A stretch of DNA of 64,000 bases from assembly GCF_007750395.1 (NCBI RefSeq), contig NZ_CP036281.1, positions 2,813,001 through 2,877,000 on the forward strand. Reading direction: 5' to 3'. This document shows positions 54,951 through 62,186 of the stretch, piece by piece (position 1 is the stretch's first letter; each line of letters opens with the position of its first letter). Source of the DNA: Polystyrenella longa (GTDB lineage: Bacteria; Planctomycetota; Planctomycetia; Planctomycetales; Planctomycetaceae). The notes under the pieces are model-generated. The model saw only the letters and a program-made list of their open reading frames with translations, was not told the DNA's origin and did not search any database. The position numbers and the translations under genes are program-made.

Positions 54951-56471
54951 ATGAGCGTCTCTCCTTCAAAATCCCATATGCAAAATCCCTCGCAGACAGG
55001 GGGAGACGGCTTCTGGAGCCGATGGACAGCTACTTGGTTCGAGCCCGTTCCTATTCACGGACTCGTTTTCTTCCGCATCGTGTTTGGTTTACTGATTGCG
55101 TCTCTGATCATCAGTAAGTACTTCGGACTCGACTTAATTGGCCAGTACTATATTAAGCCAAATTTCCACTTCACTTACTACGGTTTTTCCTGGGTCAAAC
55201 CTCTGCCTCCAGCGGGGATGTATGCTGTCTTCTGGGCAATGCTCGCCGCCTCTCTGGGAGTCGCCTTCGGATTTTGCTACCGCTTCTCTGCAGCAACCCT
55301 GTTTGGACTTTGGACTTATGTATTTCTGTTGGAGAAAGCGGTTTACCAGAACCATCACTACCTGGCGATGCTAATCGCCTTCGTTCTGATTTTCATTCCG
55401 GCCCACCGAAAGTTTTCACTGGATGCCCTCTTCCGTAAGAAGATAAGGCAGGATGTCGCCCCCGCCTGGTCGCTCTGGGCGATTCGTATCTTAATTGCCA
55501 TTCCATACATATACGGTGCGTTTGCAAAGATGAACGGCGACTGGCTTGCCGCCCGTCCGCTATGGATCTGGATCAATGTCGGTACCATATCGGAGGCGAT
55601 GCCCGAGGCGATGAAGGTGGAATCGACAGCTTGGTTCATGAGCTACTATGGACTGTTGTTTGACTTGCTGGTTGTCCCAGCCCTCTTCTGGGGACGCACG
55701 CGATTGCTTGCCTGCCTGGGAATTCTGGCATTTCATGGTTCAAACATTTTTCTGTTTTACATCGGGATCTTCCCTCCCATGATGCTGGCCAGCACCTTGC
55801 TCTTTTTCCCAAAAGATTTCTTTCCGAACTTGGTGGCGGCAATCAAAAGAGAAAGAAAATTCGACTGGTCCCTCTTGTGGAAAACAGAAAAGATCGAATT
55901 ACCTGAAACGGGACTTCAAAACCCGACGGGCTCTCAGCGATTGGCAATCTGTTCGCTCGTGCTTTTTTTCGGGTTCCAGTTTCTGTTCCCATTCCGGCAT
56001 TTAATGTACGCAGGGAATCCATCTTGGAATGGACGGGGTGATCTGTTCGCCTGGCGGATGATGTTGGATGATAAACGAGGTCAGGCACAATTCCGGATGA
56101 TGGACTTCAAAAACAAACAGGAAATGTCCGTTCGGACACTCGATCCAAAAGCGAAAATCAACCTGTCTTTGGTCCAGCAACTCAGTATGCTGCGGCAACC
56201 GGATATGGTGCTGGAGTATGCCCAGTTTCTGGAGGACGAATATGTAACCGCCCGCAAGGGAGCTGTTTCCAAGGAAGATGTGCGGGTATATGCCCGTGTT
56301 CTTGCCAGCTTGAACGGTCGCCCATACCTCGATATGATTAATCCCTCGGCGGATCTCACTGAGATTAATCGTCGCTTGATTGAATCTGACGACTGGATAA
56401 TCCCAGAGCTGCCAGCAAGTCAAACACCTAAGCACTTGTCAGACTTGATGTTACCGGAATTGGAAAAATAA
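54951..56471 (+). CDS. HTTM-domain membrane protein
   Basis: The 506-residue membrane protein has an HTTM (vitamin K-dependent gamma-carboxylase-like) N-terminal region: FEPVPIHGLVFFRIVFGLLIASLIISKYFGL, then NFHFTYYGFSWVKPLPPAGMYAVFWAMLAASL, EKAVYQNHHYLAMLIAFVLIFIPA and IRILIAIPYIYGAFAKMNGDWLAARPL. These are the four helices and the Asn-His pair of the family. The C-terminal half (residues 300 on, after further helices) is hydrophilic. Bacterial HTTM proteins have unknown reactions. A TTG at 54924 would add nine residues. It ends 147 bp before the tmRNA gene. Confidence 0.85.
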   Translation: MSVSPSKSHMQNPSQTGGDGFWSRWTATWFEPVPIHGLVFFRIVFGLLIASLIISKYFGLDLIGQYYIKPNFHFTYYGFSWVKPLPPAGMYAVFWAMLAASLGVAFGFCYRFSAATLFGLWTYVFLLEKAVYQNHHYLAMLIAFVLIFIPAHRKFSLDALFRKKIRQDVAPAWSLWAIRILIAIPYIYGAFAKMNGDWLAARPLWIWINVGTISEAMPEAMKVESTAWFMSYYGLLFDLLVVPALFWGRTRLLACLGILAFHGSNIFLFYIGIFPPMMLASTLLFFPKDFFPNLVAAIKRERKFDWSLLWKTEKIELPETGLQNPTGSQRLAICSLVLFFGFQFLFPFRHLMYAGNPSWNGRGDLFAWRMMLDDKRGQAQFRMMDFKNKQEMSVRTLDPKAKINLSLVQQLSMLRQPDMVLEYAQFLEDEYVTARKGAVSKEDVRVYARVLASLNGRPYLDMINPSADLTEINRRLIESDDWIIPELPASQTPKHLSDLMLPELEK

Positions 56472-56710
56472 GGTGAATTCCTCAAACAATGCGAACTCGG
56501 ACGACGTATATAATGTCTGAAGAGATAGAATATGGTGATTTTCGGTTCGGATTAGCGTCCGGATTGCCGAATAACTGAAGTGAGAAGATGATCTTTTACA
56601 ATTGAGAGTCACGAATTGGGGGCGATCGGCTTCGACTGGATCGCCGTAGATTGAGGTGGCGTGTCGTGGTTAATCTGCAGGCCACGTAAAAAGCAGATTA
56701 AACAATAACT

Positions 56711-56743
56711 GCAAATAATAAACAATTTGCAATGGCTTGCTAA
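56711..56743 (+). other. tmRNA tag reading frame, AMAC-ending
   Basis: Resume codon GCA followed by nine sense codons and TAA; the peptide is ANNKQFAMAC (plus the charged Ala before it). Most bacterial tags end in Ala-Ala, which is what ClpXP and related proteases read. The last residue here is Cys. The frame choice rests on the usual Ala resume codon and the position between the two pairing domains; another frame gives an atypical hydrophobic tag. Confidence 0.72.
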
Positions 56744-56949
56744 TTTAGGTTAGCGTAGCTCCAGCCTAGGGATCCCTGACTGAGGAGACCGAAAGCTGGT
56801 TGACAAAATCAGTCTGGTATCAGGTCAATGTTCGCTACGCCTGATACGAGATAAGTGGTGAACTGGTTACTGGAGGTTTTGTTTATTGACCCAAAGGTAA
56901 CGAGAAACAATCGATAAACTACACACGTAGAGGCTTCTCTCAAAGCATC

Positions 56950-56981
56950 ACAGGACGCGGGTTCGATTCCCGCCGCCTCCA
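56950..56981 (+). other. Candidate attL at the 3' end of ssrA
   Basis: The T-arm/acceptor end of tmRNA is a well known target of tyrosine recombinases. Here an integrase gene starts 213 bp downstream and the sequence beyond has a different character. A matching direct repeat should lie at the far end of the element, outside this window, so the call is inference. Confidence 0.55.
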
Positions 56982-56985
56982 TTCA

Positions 56986-57021
56986 GGGTTCAAGGTCTTA
57001 ATTGACTTTGAACCCTTTTTT
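56986..57021 (+). terminator. Rho-independent terminator after ssrA
   Basis: A 12-bp stem with one G-U (56986-56997 with 57004-57015), six-base loop, then a six-base T-run at 57016-57021. It begins four bases after the tmRNA end. Confidence 0.88.
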
Positions 57022-57194
57022 AATGTATTGAAGTTGATGTTTCAGGTGCAGTTGTGGCAGTCCAAAAAACCGAAAAACAGGCGGAATTGACTAAATAAGT
57101 GACTAAATATGCCTTGCCAATTGACTACAACTTTCCCAAACTGAACTATTGTCGAAATGACTAGTATCCCTGTTCTGCGAATTGAAGGCTCAGA

Positions 57195-58856
57195 ATGGCA
57201 GCCAGTTCCAAGAAAAAACCAGCCAACAATCGCCCGAATATCGGCTGGGTGAAAACCTCAAATGGGAAGCGGGTTCCGAAGAGATTCACCATCAATGGTA
57301 CACCTGCTGAGTTTCGCCAAAGAGTCACTGCGTTAAAACAACTTTGGGATGACGTCTGTGTGGACCAACAGACTATATCTGGTCCGGGCGTAGACTTGCC
57401 TAACCCCAATCCACCAGTGTGGTCAGGTTGGGCCGTATCGTTTGCGGAGAGACTTCAAAAGGGGGAACTGACCATAACCGTTCCTCCCGTTCAATATGAA
57501 CGACCGCTCAACTACGCAATCAGAATCAATATGCTCAAAGCAACGTATCCCTCGCTGCACATAATCGCCACTGGCGATTATGAGATTGGTCAAGCTGAAC
57601 TGACTGAAGGCATGAACGAACATGTCAAAAGAGATTATGTCAAAACCGGTCGTATTCAAACAGCAGCGCCATTCACCTCAGGCGAGTTGGGAACATTGCA
57701 TGGTGCTCTGTCAGACTACATCGAATGGTTGCAGGTCGAATACGAATCGCCTGAAGCCAATGAAACCATCACTGATACTGGTGATGGCAAAACTCGAATG
57801 GCAAAATCATTTCTCAATCGCTTCGATGACATGCCTTTGCAGGCTCTAGACATCGATGGGATAGAAACCATCGTCCAGTATTTTCGCAATCGTCCAGCGA
57901 AAATGTTGCCCAATGGAAAACCATCGGGAAAATCAATGGCAGTTCGATCCTGTCGAAATGCAATCAAAGAACTTTTCTTTTTCATGAGGTGGCTCCATCG
58001 CAACAAAAAATACCAATGGCAGCTTCCTCCTGACGCCATGTTTATCAGTCGGCAAATAAAAGAGACTGAAGACGAAGTCAACGAACAAGCAAAAGACACT
58101 CCCGTTTATACAATCGAACAACTTACCATCCTCAACAAATATGCCACACCTATTGAACGTGTCTTTTTTCTCTTGGGTCTCAATTGTGCCTATGGTGCAG
58201 ACCAGTCAACAAGGCTGAGAGTTTGCGAAGTGGACTGGAAAACACATTTGATTGAACGTGTTAGGTATAAGAAGAAAACAAAATCAACACACAAACTATG
58301 GGCTCAGACCATGCAGGGTCTGCTGTGGTGTAAAGGTGACCGAACAAATGGTTCTACGGAAAGGCTGATCCTCAAAAAGAATGGTGAGAGTTACTGGAGA
58401 AAAACCAAAGGTGGCGCAAGGGCTAAAGATGCACCTAAACTTTTCAATAACCTAGTCATGAGAGTTCAGAACGATTTTCCTGATTTTCCTTGGTTAGGTT
58501 TCAACGCACTGAGGGATACATCGATAAACTTAGTCAGACAACATTCAGATGGAGAACTGTCATCGACGCATGCTGCTCATAAACATCAAACAGACGATAA
58601 GCATCTAAATGCTTACTCAAATCCCAGAATACAGAAGTTGTTTCTGGTGCTGGATATGCTCGAATTAAAATTAGCACCTGTCTTTGAGGCTGCTGGTCTT
58701 CATCCATTTGAGCAACCTCCAAAGAACTATCTTGGTCACAAGACCATTGAGCAGATAAATGACATGTTGAAGGATGGGAAGCGACCAGTAGAAATTGCCA
58801 GAGAATGTAGAGTGAGTAACGCAACAGTCTACCGGTACAGAAACAAGCTCAAATAA
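57195..58856 (+). CDS. Divergent tyrosine recombinase (integrase-like) with C-terminal HTH
   Basis: The 553-residue protein has the layout of an integrase. An N-terminal DNA-binding region leads to a core-binding domain near residues 160-290 (TLHGALSDYIEWLQVEYE). The catalytic domain at 305-500 shows LLGLNCAYGADQSTRLRVCEVDW (Arg box), KKKTKS (beta-hairpin Lys), N437-A-L-R440 (normally H-x-x-R), H462-K-H464 and the likely nucleophile Y474 (LNAYSNPR). After it, residues 514-550 (TIEQINDMLKDGKRPVEIARECRVSNATVYRYRNKLK) form a resolvase-type HTH, which is not standard for this family. It lies just past the 3' end of ssrA, so it is probably the element's integrase. N437 in place of His and the HTH make it unusual. 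Confidence 0.78.
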   Translation: MAASSKKKPANNRPNIGWVKTSNGKRVPKRFTINGTPAEFRQRVTALKQLWDDVCVDQQTISGPGVDLPNPNPPVWSGWAVSFAERLQKGELTITVPPVQYERPLNYAIRINMLKATYPSLHIIATGDYEIGQAELTEGMNEHVKRDYVKTGRIQTAAPFTSGELGTLHGALSDYIEWLQVEYESPEANETITDTGDGKTRMAKSFLNRFDDMPLQALDIDGIETIVQYFRNRPAKMLPNGKPSGKSMAVRSCRNAIKELFFFMRWLHRNKKYQWQLPPDAMFISRQIKETEDEVNEQAKDTPVYTIEQLTILNKYATPIERVFFLLGLNCAYGADQSTRLRVCEVDWKTHLIERVRYKKKTKSTHKLWAQTMQGLLWCKGDRTNGSTERLILKKNGESYWRKTKGGARAKDAPKLFNNLVMRVQNDFPDFPWLGFNALRDTSINLVRQHSDGELSSTHAAHKHQTDDKHLNAYSNPRIQKLFLVLDMLELKLAPVFEAAGLHPFEQPPKNYLGHKTIEQINDMLKDGKRPVEIARECRVSNATVYRYRNKLK

Positions 58857-58870
58857 GAGGACCTAGGGGG

Positions 58871-58896
58871 CGGTACACTGAGAATGTGCCGTTTTT
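58871..58896 (+). terminator. Terminator of the integrase gene
   Basis: CGGTACA and TGTGCCG pair over seven positions (one wobble) with a seven-base loop between, followed by TTTTT. It begins 15 bases after the integrase stop. Confidence 0.7.
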
Positions 58897-59061
58897 GCGG
58901 GGACTGAAAAATACTGCCGCAAAATGGTCTTCGGTGTAGACCAACCTAGAACGTCTGCAAATCTTTTTCAAGAAACCGCCAATTTCTGGTGTACCGGTTT
59001 TCAAACCATTTCAGCCTGTCCAGCCAGCGACGATTGCACTCAAGAAGTCAAAATGGGAAGC

Positions 59062-59484
59062 TCACTCTCTTCCAAGCTGTGACACAACATCTGAAATCAA
59101 TTCCAAATACTCTGTCTCACCGTCGAATACCTCTGAGCCTCCATTGAGAAATGCGGTCGTCAATCCTGTGCGAGCCTTCTCAGGATCACCGAGTTGATGA
59201 AACACTTGCCCTCGGCGTAGTCGAATGAATGGGTTTGACGCTCCACCGGGACAGAGCAAGATGTCGTTCAACGCTGCTTGTGCTTTAGCACACTCCCGTA
59301 ACTTGTAGAAGCAGTCTGCAATCGCACCAATTGCCTGTGTGGCCTCTTCGTGATCCCGTTTCGGGTCAGGGATCAACTTGGATGCGTCTTGAAATAGCAG
59401 GCGTTCCGCTTCATAGTCTTCTCCATCGAAGCAGAGTTCGCCATCGGTCATCAGATTGCGAAACTGATATTGCCAGCTTTCCAT
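59062..59484 (-). CDS. TPR-like small protein of the island
   Basis: A 140-residue soluble, acidic protein that reads as two to three TPR units: LCFDGEDYEAERLLFQDASKLIPD, ATQAIGAIADCFYKLRECAKAQAALNDILLCPG and PFIRLRRGQVFHQLGDPEKARTGLTTAFLNGG, each with the Gly/Ala-x-Tyr/Leu pattern. The ATG at 59484 has GAGGA upstream. Short TPR proteins of this kind occur in bacterial toxin-immunity neighbourhoods as well as elsewhere; no toxin gene is visible here. The gene is on the strand opposite to the integrase and follows the 117-residue gene with 42 bp between, so the two probably form an operon. Function unknown. Confidence 0.7.
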   Translation of the reverse strand: MESWQYQFRNLMTDGELCFDGEDYEAERLLFQDASKLIPDPKRDHEEATQAIGAIADCFYKLRECAKAQAALNDILLCPGGASNPFIRLRRGQVFHQLGDPEKARTGLTTAFLNGGSEVFDGETEYLELISDVVSQLGRE

Positions 59485-59526
59485 CAGAGTCCTCGTTTCC
59501 TGATTTCTACTCTCTTTTAAGCTGCG

Positions 59527-59880
59527 TCACTCACCTTGTTGCCGGTCAAACTCTGCGTCGGCTTCATTCAAGATATTCGCAAGAACTTCGGTGCTAATTT
59601 GACACTTGTCGAGAAACGTGCAGGTGTCGATTGTCTCACCCTCGGGTAATTCGTAAATCCTGCTGTCTATCGAGAGTTCGCCTAGAGTTGCCATGACCTT
59701 TCGAAGAAGTCCAGCGTTGAAGTCATAATCGCTGTTGAACAGATCAAGTTCAATCACAGGAGCGTTGGTCGCCAGTGATGTGCGAAGTTCCTCTAAACTC
59801 TTCTGGGTCACTTTGTGAAGCCGGAACACCACGTCTGCACGTTGTGCCTGCTGTTCCAAATAGACAACAATACGAGACAT
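59527..59880 (-). CDS. Hypothetical small island protein
   Basis: A 117-residue soluble acidic protein with alternate strands and helices (RIVVYLEQQAQRADVVFRLHKVTQKSLEELRTSL, APVIELDLFNSDYDFNAGLLRKVMATLGEL) and a Glu/Asp-rich tail. The composition and length resemble immunity proteins, but I recognise no family and no toxin lies beside it. It heads a two-gene minus-strand operon with the TPR-like gene. Start ATG at 59880; the frame ends at 59527. Confidence 0.58.
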   Translation of the reverse strand: MSRIVVYLEQQAQRADVVFRLHKVTQKSLEELRTSLATNAPVIELDLFNSDYDFNAGLLRKVMATLGELSIDSRIYELPEGETIDTCTFLDKCQISTEVLANILNEADAEFDRQQGE

Positions 59881-60470
59881 TGTTTTTCTCTGACAAATAG
59901 GTTCTCACATAAGCCACGACTGAAAACACGGGAGTTTTGCGAGCCGAGCCGTCGCTCCAGTCGTGCCAAAAAGACTTTACGCTTCTCAACAATCGCCCCG
60001 ACTTAAATATAGTCAGGTCTATTTCAAGAATTACAGATTAGGCCAATTCAAAAGACGTGGATAAACTCACCCTATCATTCATGGTGAGATAGCTCATTAA
60101 TATCTGCTCACTCGTTTTGAAATTTAGCATGCTCTTTTGCTGTACTTCATGTTTCATGCAGTCAATCTCGGAACTGGTCTTTCTGGTTTTCGTCAATCAC
60201 ATCCATTTGCCAAAGGTTGGTAGATCTAATCATATCAATCTATTGTTTCAGCGATTTCTATTCGTAGTCGTGCCCTAATTGCCACGACAATACCTGCTCA
60301 CTTTAAAGTCTGCAATGACGAAATACAGTCGCATGAAGTTCTCCAGACAAATGTCCTGACAATGTCGGATGTCAATTGATAGAGAATCGTTCCTAAGATG
60401 TCACAACTGGCATTTCGCCGGTAACGCCGATTCGGCGGTATTTCTTTTTTAGATCAGAAAGATTGTGACA
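59881..60470. other. 590-bp intergenic region of the island
   Basis: No gene that I can support lies here. It is AT-rich (about 60%). A CGCCG-ATT-CGGCG hairpin at 60426-60438 followed by TATTTCTTTTTT looks like a terminator or attenuator 33 bases before the 60471 start. The promoters of the two flanking, divergent genes should also be here. Confidence 0.5.
60426..60450 (+). terminator. Terminator-like hairpin in the leader of the 213-residue gene
   Basis: CGCCG/CGGCG stem with a three-base loop and a T-rich tail (12 bases, ten T). It lies upstream of, not after, a gene on the plus strand, so it could be an attenuator, or a terminator for an unrecognised transcript. Confidence 0.45.
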
Positions 60471-61109
60471 ATGAATTTGGAAAATGAGAATGCTGAAAGC
60501 ATAGATTACCAGAGGACTCAGCTATGGAGCTATATTACAGGCGAGCACTTTAAGAATGGCAATAGACGATACATCTTGGGCGAATGCAGGGCACTTGCTC
60601 GTGAGATTGATACCGACATGACCTATGATGGAGAGCTCTCTCCCTACACCAGTGATGCCTTAGGAGAATATGTTGATCCGAAGGGCGGAGTTAGTGTAGT
60701 GAAGTATTCCGATGATGTTTACTACTACGTTTCGAGAGACGGGGAGATCTTCATCGATGGAGACATGTTGAAGTCATTGCTCTTTAGAAGCGTCACGAGA
60801 GAATTGCGATTTGATGTGTCCAAACAAATGACATTGGACCCAATGTCGATCATTCCGAATCCAGTCCCTAACAGCCAAGTGAGAAAAATATGTAATGTGC
60901 CCCCGGAATTCAATGAATTTTACCACGGAATAACAGATGGTCTAGTTCTCGCTTTAGTGCATCATGATGGAGTCCGTGCATTTATCTATTTTGAAATAGA
61001 AGATCTGCAATATGAAATCGACACTTACGTCGAAAAGATTTTGCCCCTGATGCCCGTGGGGACTGAAGTCGTCACGTGTTCCCCATCTCGTTACCAGTTG
61101 TGTTTTTAG
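60471..61109 (+). CDS. Hypothetical island protein, 212 residues
   Basis: A soluble acidic protein without recognised motifs. The middle (DALGEYVDPKGGVSVVKYSDDVYYYVSRDGEIFIDGDML) is beta-rich and looks like an enclosed barrel strand set, followed by a helical segment and a C-terminal strand pair (AFIYFEIEDLQYEIDTYVEKILPLMPVGTEVV). An upstream GTG at 60465 would add two residues. It stands alone between two intergenic stretches. No transmembrane segment or signal. Its AT-rich codon use agrees with the neighbouring island genes and differs from the host genes left of ssrA. Confidence 0.6.
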   Translation: MNLENENAESIDYQRTQLWSYITGEHFKNGNRRYILGECRALAREIDTDMTYDGELSPYTSDALGEYVDPKGGVSVVKYSDDVYYYVSRDGEIFIDGDMLKSLLFRSVTRELRFDVSKQMTLDPMSIIPNPVPNSQVRKICNVPPEFNEFYHGITDGLVLALVHHDGVRAFIYFEIEDLQYEIDTYVEKILPLMPVGTEVVTCSPSRYQLCF

Positions 61110-61337
61110 AGCGATTGAAATCACATAAGCCATTATTTGTAAACGGGGATATGACTATGCGTTAAGAGCCCCTACTCGCATTTCCTTTTGCTGGCTATAT
61201 GGTCTAATCACTCAAGTCGAAGATAGATACAGTACAGAGGGGTCTCGTTCAAACACATCCATTGATGTGAATGCTCATTCCCCTACTTACTGACACCTTC
61301 TGACTCTCCGATAACTTACTCGTAATCGGAGAAATCA

Positions 61338-61724
61338 ATGTCCAACTTTCCTGCACTTTCCTTGATCCCCACGGGAACTCCAGAGCATCCACGCTTCGTA
61401 ATTTCCAAGCTACCTCGTCTGTATTGGACAGGCGATGACTGGAGCCCCGAACTGAAGACCGCCCTACTCTTTTCTGATCAACAGGTCGCCGGTAAAGCTG
61501 CATTCGAGCTCCTGTCAAAATCGTCAGAAAGTAGTAAGAAGTTTCGATTCGTAGCCCCGATTGAGGTCGAGGTACGGGCTGATGATGTTCTTGATCTAAT
61601 CGATCTGCAAGTATGGCTCATTAATGCATCCCGTCTCTATGTTGACTACAAGAAAGCCGGTCTCCCCAATGCCACAGCATTGTTATCGATTGATTGGACT
61701 GAATTGAAGGAGGTAGAGGAATGA
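61338..61724 (+). CDS. Hypothetical island protein, first of a two-gene unit
   Basis: A 128-residue acidic soluble protein with no recognised family. Pattern: N-terminal loops (FPALSLIPTGTPEHPRFVISKLPRLYW), a helix pair, and a C-terminal strand-helix unit (IEVEVRADDVLDLIDLQVWLINASRLYVDYKKAG). Its stop overlaps the start of the next gene at ATGA (61721-61724), so translation of the two is probably coupled. Charge and length recall phage or element accessory proteins, with no direct evidence. Function unknown. Confidence 0.58.
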   Translation: MSNFPALSLIPTGTPEHPRFVISKLPRLYWTGDDWSPELKTALLFSDQQVAGKAAFELLSKSSESSKKFRFVAPIEVEVRADDVLDLIDLQVWLINASRLYVDYKKAGLPNATALLSIDWTELKEVEE

Positions 61725-62020
61725 AGAAGCTGATTACAATTTTTGTATTGGTAGGAGTGGCTGTCGTTTATGGTGCCCAAGAAGCTCCGAAACCGAAGGG
61801 CATCTTCTCGATGCTCACTGCTGGTCAGTCAGTGGACCTTAAGAATGAAGGGGCGGCGTACACGATCTGTACTTATGATGGCGATGCACCGACGAGTCAT
61901 ACCGTTCTTGAGGTTGGAGAAGATTACGTCATATTGCGAGATATCGCCGGTGTTACGGAGACGGCGGTGTCAGTTTACTCAGTGAAGTCAATTGAGAAGG
62001 TGAAGCTGACGTTGGAGTGA
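61721..62020 (+). CDS. Small secreted hypothetical protein
   Basis: A 99-residue protein with a signal peptide (MKKLITIFVLVGVAVVYGAQE, cut near GAQ) and a short beta-rich mature part (GIFSMLTAGQSVDLKNEGAAYTICTYDGDAPTSHTVLEVGEDYVILRDIAGVTETAVSVYSVKSIEKVKLTLE) that resembles an Sm-like or SH3-like barrel. A perfect GGAGGTAGAGG ribosome site lies before the ATG inside the previous gene. A perfect hairpin follows at 62026-62051. Unknown function. Confidence 0.68.
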   Translation: MKKLITIFVLVGVAVVYGAQEAPKPKGIFSMLTAGQSVDLKNEGAAYTICTYDGDAPTSHTVLEVGEDYVILRDIAGVTETAVSVYSVKSIEKVKLTLE

Positions 62021-62025
62021 TGTAA

Positions 62026-62051
62026 TCTCCTACATGCATCCATGTAGGAGA
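62026..62051 (+). other. Perfect 11-bp hairpin after the secreted protein gene
   Basis: TCTCCTACATG and CATGTAGGAGA pair fully over a CATC loop, six bases after the stop at 62020. No T-run follows, so termination would be weak. Confidence 0.6.
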
Positions 62052-62186
62052 AGGTCACAAACAATAGTGGATATAAAACTGCCTTCAAAGAGGACTCCAC
62101 CTTTACATATTCGCATGGGCATGATTAGATAAAGGGGCAGGTAGACAACTGTCCCAGTGTGCATTGCCTTATGAGACTTCAGAAAT

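Larger units (their letters stand above)
56618..56981 (+). ncRNA. ssrA: Transfer-messenger RNA
   Basis: The 5' end GGGGGCG pairs over seven positions (one G-U) with CGCCTCC at 56974-56980, followed by the discriminator A at 56981; the CCA is not encoded. The 5' domain has GATCGGCTTCGAC, the conserved D-like loop, and the 3' domain has GGACGCGGGTTCGATTCCCGCC, the T arm. In between lie paired segments and purine-rich pseudoknot regions. The tag frame begins at GCA 56711 and reads A-N-N-K-Q-F-A-M-A-C, then TAA at 56741. It rescues stalled ribosomes with SmpB and tags the incomplete protein. A possible -10 TATAAT is at 56509. The mature RNA is 364 nt, a normal size. Confidence 0.93.

Noticed and set aside
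56950-56981. An ordinary tRNA gene suggested by the GGTTCGATTCC box
   Set aside because: No D arm or anticodon arm of normal length precedes it within 90 bases; the sequence pairs with the GGGGGCG end 350 bases upstream, as expected of tmRNA.
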